DNA of 8,105 nucleotides from Chitinophaga pinensis (GTDB taxonomy: Bacteria > Bacteroidota > Bacteroidia > UKL13-3), in assembly GCA_945876985.1 (NCBI GenBank), contig CAMCQX010000058.1, positions 1 to 8,105 of the forward strand, read 5' to 3'. Of this stretch, positions 5,987 through 8,105 are shown in pieces. A program made the position numbers and the translations under genes. Within the stretch, counting starts at the first letter, position 1, and every line of letters starts with the position of its first letter. The notes beneath the pieces are model-generated. The model did not search any database. It was given only the letters and a program-made list of their open reading frames with translations, and was not told where the DNA came from.

Positions 5987-7510
5987 TTAAGGCAATAACC
6001 TACCGTACATTCTAGGAAATGGAATACTTTCACGAACGTGAGGTAATTTACAAACCCAAGTCACCAAACGCTCTAAACCTAATCCAAAGCCTGCATGCGG
6101 CACACTTCCGTATCTGCGCAAATCCAAATACCACTCAAATGCTTCCATTGGCAATTGGTGTTCTTTAATTTTTTCAATTAATAAATCAGTATCTGTTTCA
6201 CGTTCGCCACCACCTACTATTTCGCCATAACCTTCGGGTGCTAACACGTCAACACCACGGGCAAATTTTGAGTTTTCGGGATCACGTTTTAAGTAAAATG
6301 CTTTTACTTCATGTGGCCAATTATAAACCATAACAGGCACATCAAATAAGCGAGTTAAAACTGTTTCATCGCTACCACCAAAATCGTTACCATATTCAAA
6401 ATTACGAGCAGAATTTAACCAACCTGGGATATTACGAGTTACCTCTTCCAAATCTTTCAACTCTTGTTTTAATTTATCAATTTTAGCTTGGTTAAAACCT
6501 ATTTCTCCTTTTTTCATTCCAGGAGTTTTTATTTTTTCTTCGCGTTCCGCAATTTCTTTATTAATTTCTTCCATTTTGGCTTCCACTTGTTTCAATTCGT
6601 CTTCCAACGATTTGATAGAGTTTTGTCCATTTACATCTTGCTCACCTTTGATAATTCTAACTGCTTCATCGTAACTTAAACGAGGGAAAGGTTTAACTAT
6701 TTGTTCCAAAACAGTGGTGTCGCGTCCAACCATTGTTAGCTCTGCTTTGCAATTAGTCAATACATCGGAAACAACTGCACGAAGGAAACCTTCTATTAAA
6801 TCCATGTTTTGGAAAATATCAAAGAAAACCATTTCGGGTTCTATCATCCAAAACTCTGATAAATGCCTGCGTGTTTTCGATTTTTCAGCCCTAAAAGTGG
6901 GCCCAAAAGTATAAATTTTTCCCATTGCAAAAGCCATTGCTTCGCCATATAACTGGCCGCTTTGACTTAAATAAGCGGTATCGCCATAAAAATCGGTTTC
7001 AAATAAATTGCTGGTTCCTTCACAAGCATTTCCGGTAAATAAAGGCGCATCCATTTGAATAAAACCTTCTTTTTGGAAAAACTGATGAATAGAAAAAATA
7101 ATTTGATTTCTAATTTTCATAATCGCCCATTGACGTTGGCTACGTAACCATAAATGGCGATTATCCATTAAAAAATCAACACCATGTTCTTTTTTAGAAA
7201 CAGGGTATTCATCGGCTACAGTTATAATTTGAACATCGGTGGCTTGAACTTCAAAACCACCCATTTGTTTTTCATCTTTAGAAACTGTTCCAGTAATAAT
7301 GATGGAAGTTTCAGTGGTAATTTTTTTACATTCATTAAATACCTCTTCGCTTACACTTTCGGCACTTACCACACACTGACACCAACCTGTTCCATCACGC
7401 AAAATGATAAAATAAATTCCTTTGCTATCTCTTCTTTTACTTGCCCAACCTTGTTATGTAACTTGTTGACCTTCGTAATCTTTTAAATTTTTAATTAAAT
7501 ATGCTTGCAT
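5987..7510 (-). CDS. asnS: Asparaginyl-tRNA synthetase, interrupted by an in-frame TAA at codon 19
   Basis: Class IIb synthetase that charges tRNA-Asn with asparagine in the cytoplasm. The full frame runs from ATG 7510 to TAA 5987, 508 codons including an internal TAA (7454-7456). Residues 1-18 (MQAYLIKNLKDYEGQQVT) and the residues after the stop (QGWASKRRDSKGIYFIILRDG) align with the first OB-fold strand, which binds the anticodon; the family normally has Leu or similar at the stop. After it come the OB-fold (to about 105), motif 1 around Pro156, motif 2 FRAEKSKTRRHLSEFW (206-221) and motif 3 GFGLGLERLV (474-483). Between motifs 2 and 3 a charged coiled-coil insert (about 298-358) makes the protein longer than a compact AsnRS. 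Restarting at TTG 7402 would delete the first strand of the OB-fold, and no in-frame ATG lies close after the stop. The intact remainder argues against an old pseudogene. Identity is secure; functional state is open. Confidence 0.93.
7454..7456 (-). other. Premature in-frame stop codon in asnS
   Basis: Codon 19 of asnS reads TAA in the context ACA TAA CAA. Relatives have a hydrophobic residue, usually Leu, in this V-x-L-x-GW position, and TTA to TAA is one base change. TAA is used as a normal terminator at the ends of asnS, the DUF4421-like gene and the GGGP synthase gene, so genome-wide reassignment is not an explanation. A following C is a relatively weak termination context. Confidence 0.9.
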
Positions 7511-7545
7511 GAATAAAATAAATCCTTTTTTATAAAATGTAGCTA

Positions 7546-7553
7546 CAAAAGTA
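7546..7553 (-). promoter_or_regulatory. Bacteroidota -7 promoter element for asnS
   Basis: On the minus strand, TACTTTTG is an exact match to the Bacteroidota primary sigma factor -7 consensus TAnnTTTG, 35 bp upstream of the asnS ATG at 7510. No clear TTTG -33 element is visible at the usual 19-21 bp distance, so the match rests on the -7 element alone. If real, the leader would be about 30 nt, A/T-rich and without a Shine-Dalgarno, as is usual in this phylum. It suggests asnS is still expressed despite the stop codon. Confidence 0.5.
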
Positions 7554-7672
7554 ATTTATTTTAAGCGATTAGCCATACTGAAATTTAAGACATTGTTCTT
7601 GAATTTATTTTTAAATAATTGTATTGTTTAGATTATACATAGCAAATTGAAATTAAAACGCTTTATTGTATC

Positions 7673-8105
7673 ATGATTTATCAATTATTAAAGCTACTTT
7701 TAAAAGGAACAATTCGCGTGTTTTTCCGATCCATTACAATCAGTAACGCCAATTTTATTCCTAAAAAAGGCCCCTTAATTTTATTGGCAAATCATCCAAG
7801 TACGTTCATGGACCCTATAGTTTTAGCAAGCGTTATTAACCGAAAAGTATATTTTTTGGGTAAAGGCGAATTGTTTAAAGGTGCTTTTGCAAAATGGTTT
7901 TTAACCCACATGAAGATTATTCCTGTATACCGAAAACAAGATGATCCAAGTGAATTAAATAAAAATGCCGATACTTTTAGAAAATGTTACGAGCATTTAG
8001 AAAATGGTGGAGTAATATTAATTTTTCCGGAAGGAGTGAGCGTTACCGAGCGTAAACTGAAACCCATAAAAGGTGGCGCATCGCATATTGCAATGGGTGC
8101 GGAAG
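7673..8105 (+). CDS. PlsC-like 1-acyl-glycerol-3-phosphate (lysophospholipid) acyltransferase, partial
   Basis: The first 144 residues of a membrane-associated acyltransferase that transfers fatty acyl groups to a glycerol-phosphate-type lipid; the rest lies beyond the window. Motif I is NHPSTFMD at 40-47, with His41 as catalytic base and Asp47. The spacing is HX5D and not the textbook HX4D, as I recall for the NHPN-type branch of the family that is frequent in Bacteroidota. Motif II ends in IIPVYR (82-87) with Arg87 for phosphate binding, and motif III is FPEGVS at 118-123. A short hydrophobic N-terminal helix (LLKLLLKGTIRVFF) probably associates with the membrane. ATG at 7673 is well placed. 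The gene is divergent from asnS with a 162-bp A/T-rich gap, in which no exact -7 element points towards this gene. The acceptor (lysophosphatidate or another lipid) cannot be told from this fragment. Confidence 0.9.
   Translation, partial: MIYQLLKLLLKGTIRVFFRSITISNANFIPKKGPLILLANHPSTFMDPIVLASVINRKVYFLGKGELFKGAFAKWFLTHMKIIPVYRKQDDPSELNKNADTFRKCYEHLENGGVILIFPEGVSVTERKLKPIKGGASHIAMGAE

Noticed and set aside
6488..6914. Plus-strand open frames inside asnS (6488-6679 and 6714-6914), and the one at 7184-7486
   Set aside because: They are antisense to well-conserved synthetase sequence. The low-complexity Phe-rich peptide at 6488 is the mirror of the Lys/Glu-rich coiled coil.
7454..7456. Genome-wide reassignment of TAA to a sense codon
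   Set aside because: TAA ends the GGGP synthase, DUF4421-like and asnS genes at the expected lengths, and the other coding frames contain no internal TAA.

Overview
The window is AT-rich DNA (roughly one third G+C by eye) with the gene content and signals of a Bacteroidota genome. The markers are an adenosylcobalamin-dependent ribonucleotide reductase with Bacteroidota-style ends, a bacterial group-II GGGP synthase, a DUF4421-type outer-membrane protein, genes with A-rich leaders and no clear Shine-Dalgarno, and one exact TAnnTTTG promoter -7 element. This is a housekeeping and cell-envelope stretch. I see no CRISPR array, transposase, phage module or defence island.

Layout, left to right. 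(1) 1-2393, minus: nrdJ, class II ribonucleotide reductase, whose C-terminus lies outside the window. (2) 2394-2917: a 524-bp divergent intergenic region with no gene. It holds a possible pair of facing DnaA-like boxes around a palindrome, three helically phased AACAC repeats next to the nrdJ start, and a 12-bp inverted repeat. (3) 2918-3676, plus: a (poly)prenylglyceryl phosphate synthase (PcrB/GGGPS family) with an apparent TTG start. (4) 3673-4800, minus: a POTRA-less Omp85/BamA-type beta-barrel protein whose stop codon overlaps that of the synthase. (5) 4852-5901, minus: a DUF4421-like outer-membrane protein. (6) 5908-5978: an imperfect palindromic repeat of the dispersed 'CGTCATTGCGA' kind. 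(7) 5987-7510, minus: asnS, asparaginyl-tRNA synthetase, with an in-frame TAA at codon 19. (8) 7673-8105, plus: the N-terminal part of a PlsC-like acyltransferase that runs off the right edge.

The genes do not form one pathway. They fall into nucleotide reduction (nrdJ), translation (asnS), membrane lipid synthesis (GGGPS, acyltransferase) and outer membrane (the two barrel proteins, probably co-transcribed and perhaps reading on from asnS).

The most notable observation is the premature stop in asnS. Everything downstream is intact, including the class II catalytic motifs, and everything upstream, including the start codon and a good promoter element, also looks intact. One TTA-to-TAA change explains it. 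A base-call error, a true recent nonsense mutation, or readthrough are the alternatives. I found no convincing new multi-gene system.
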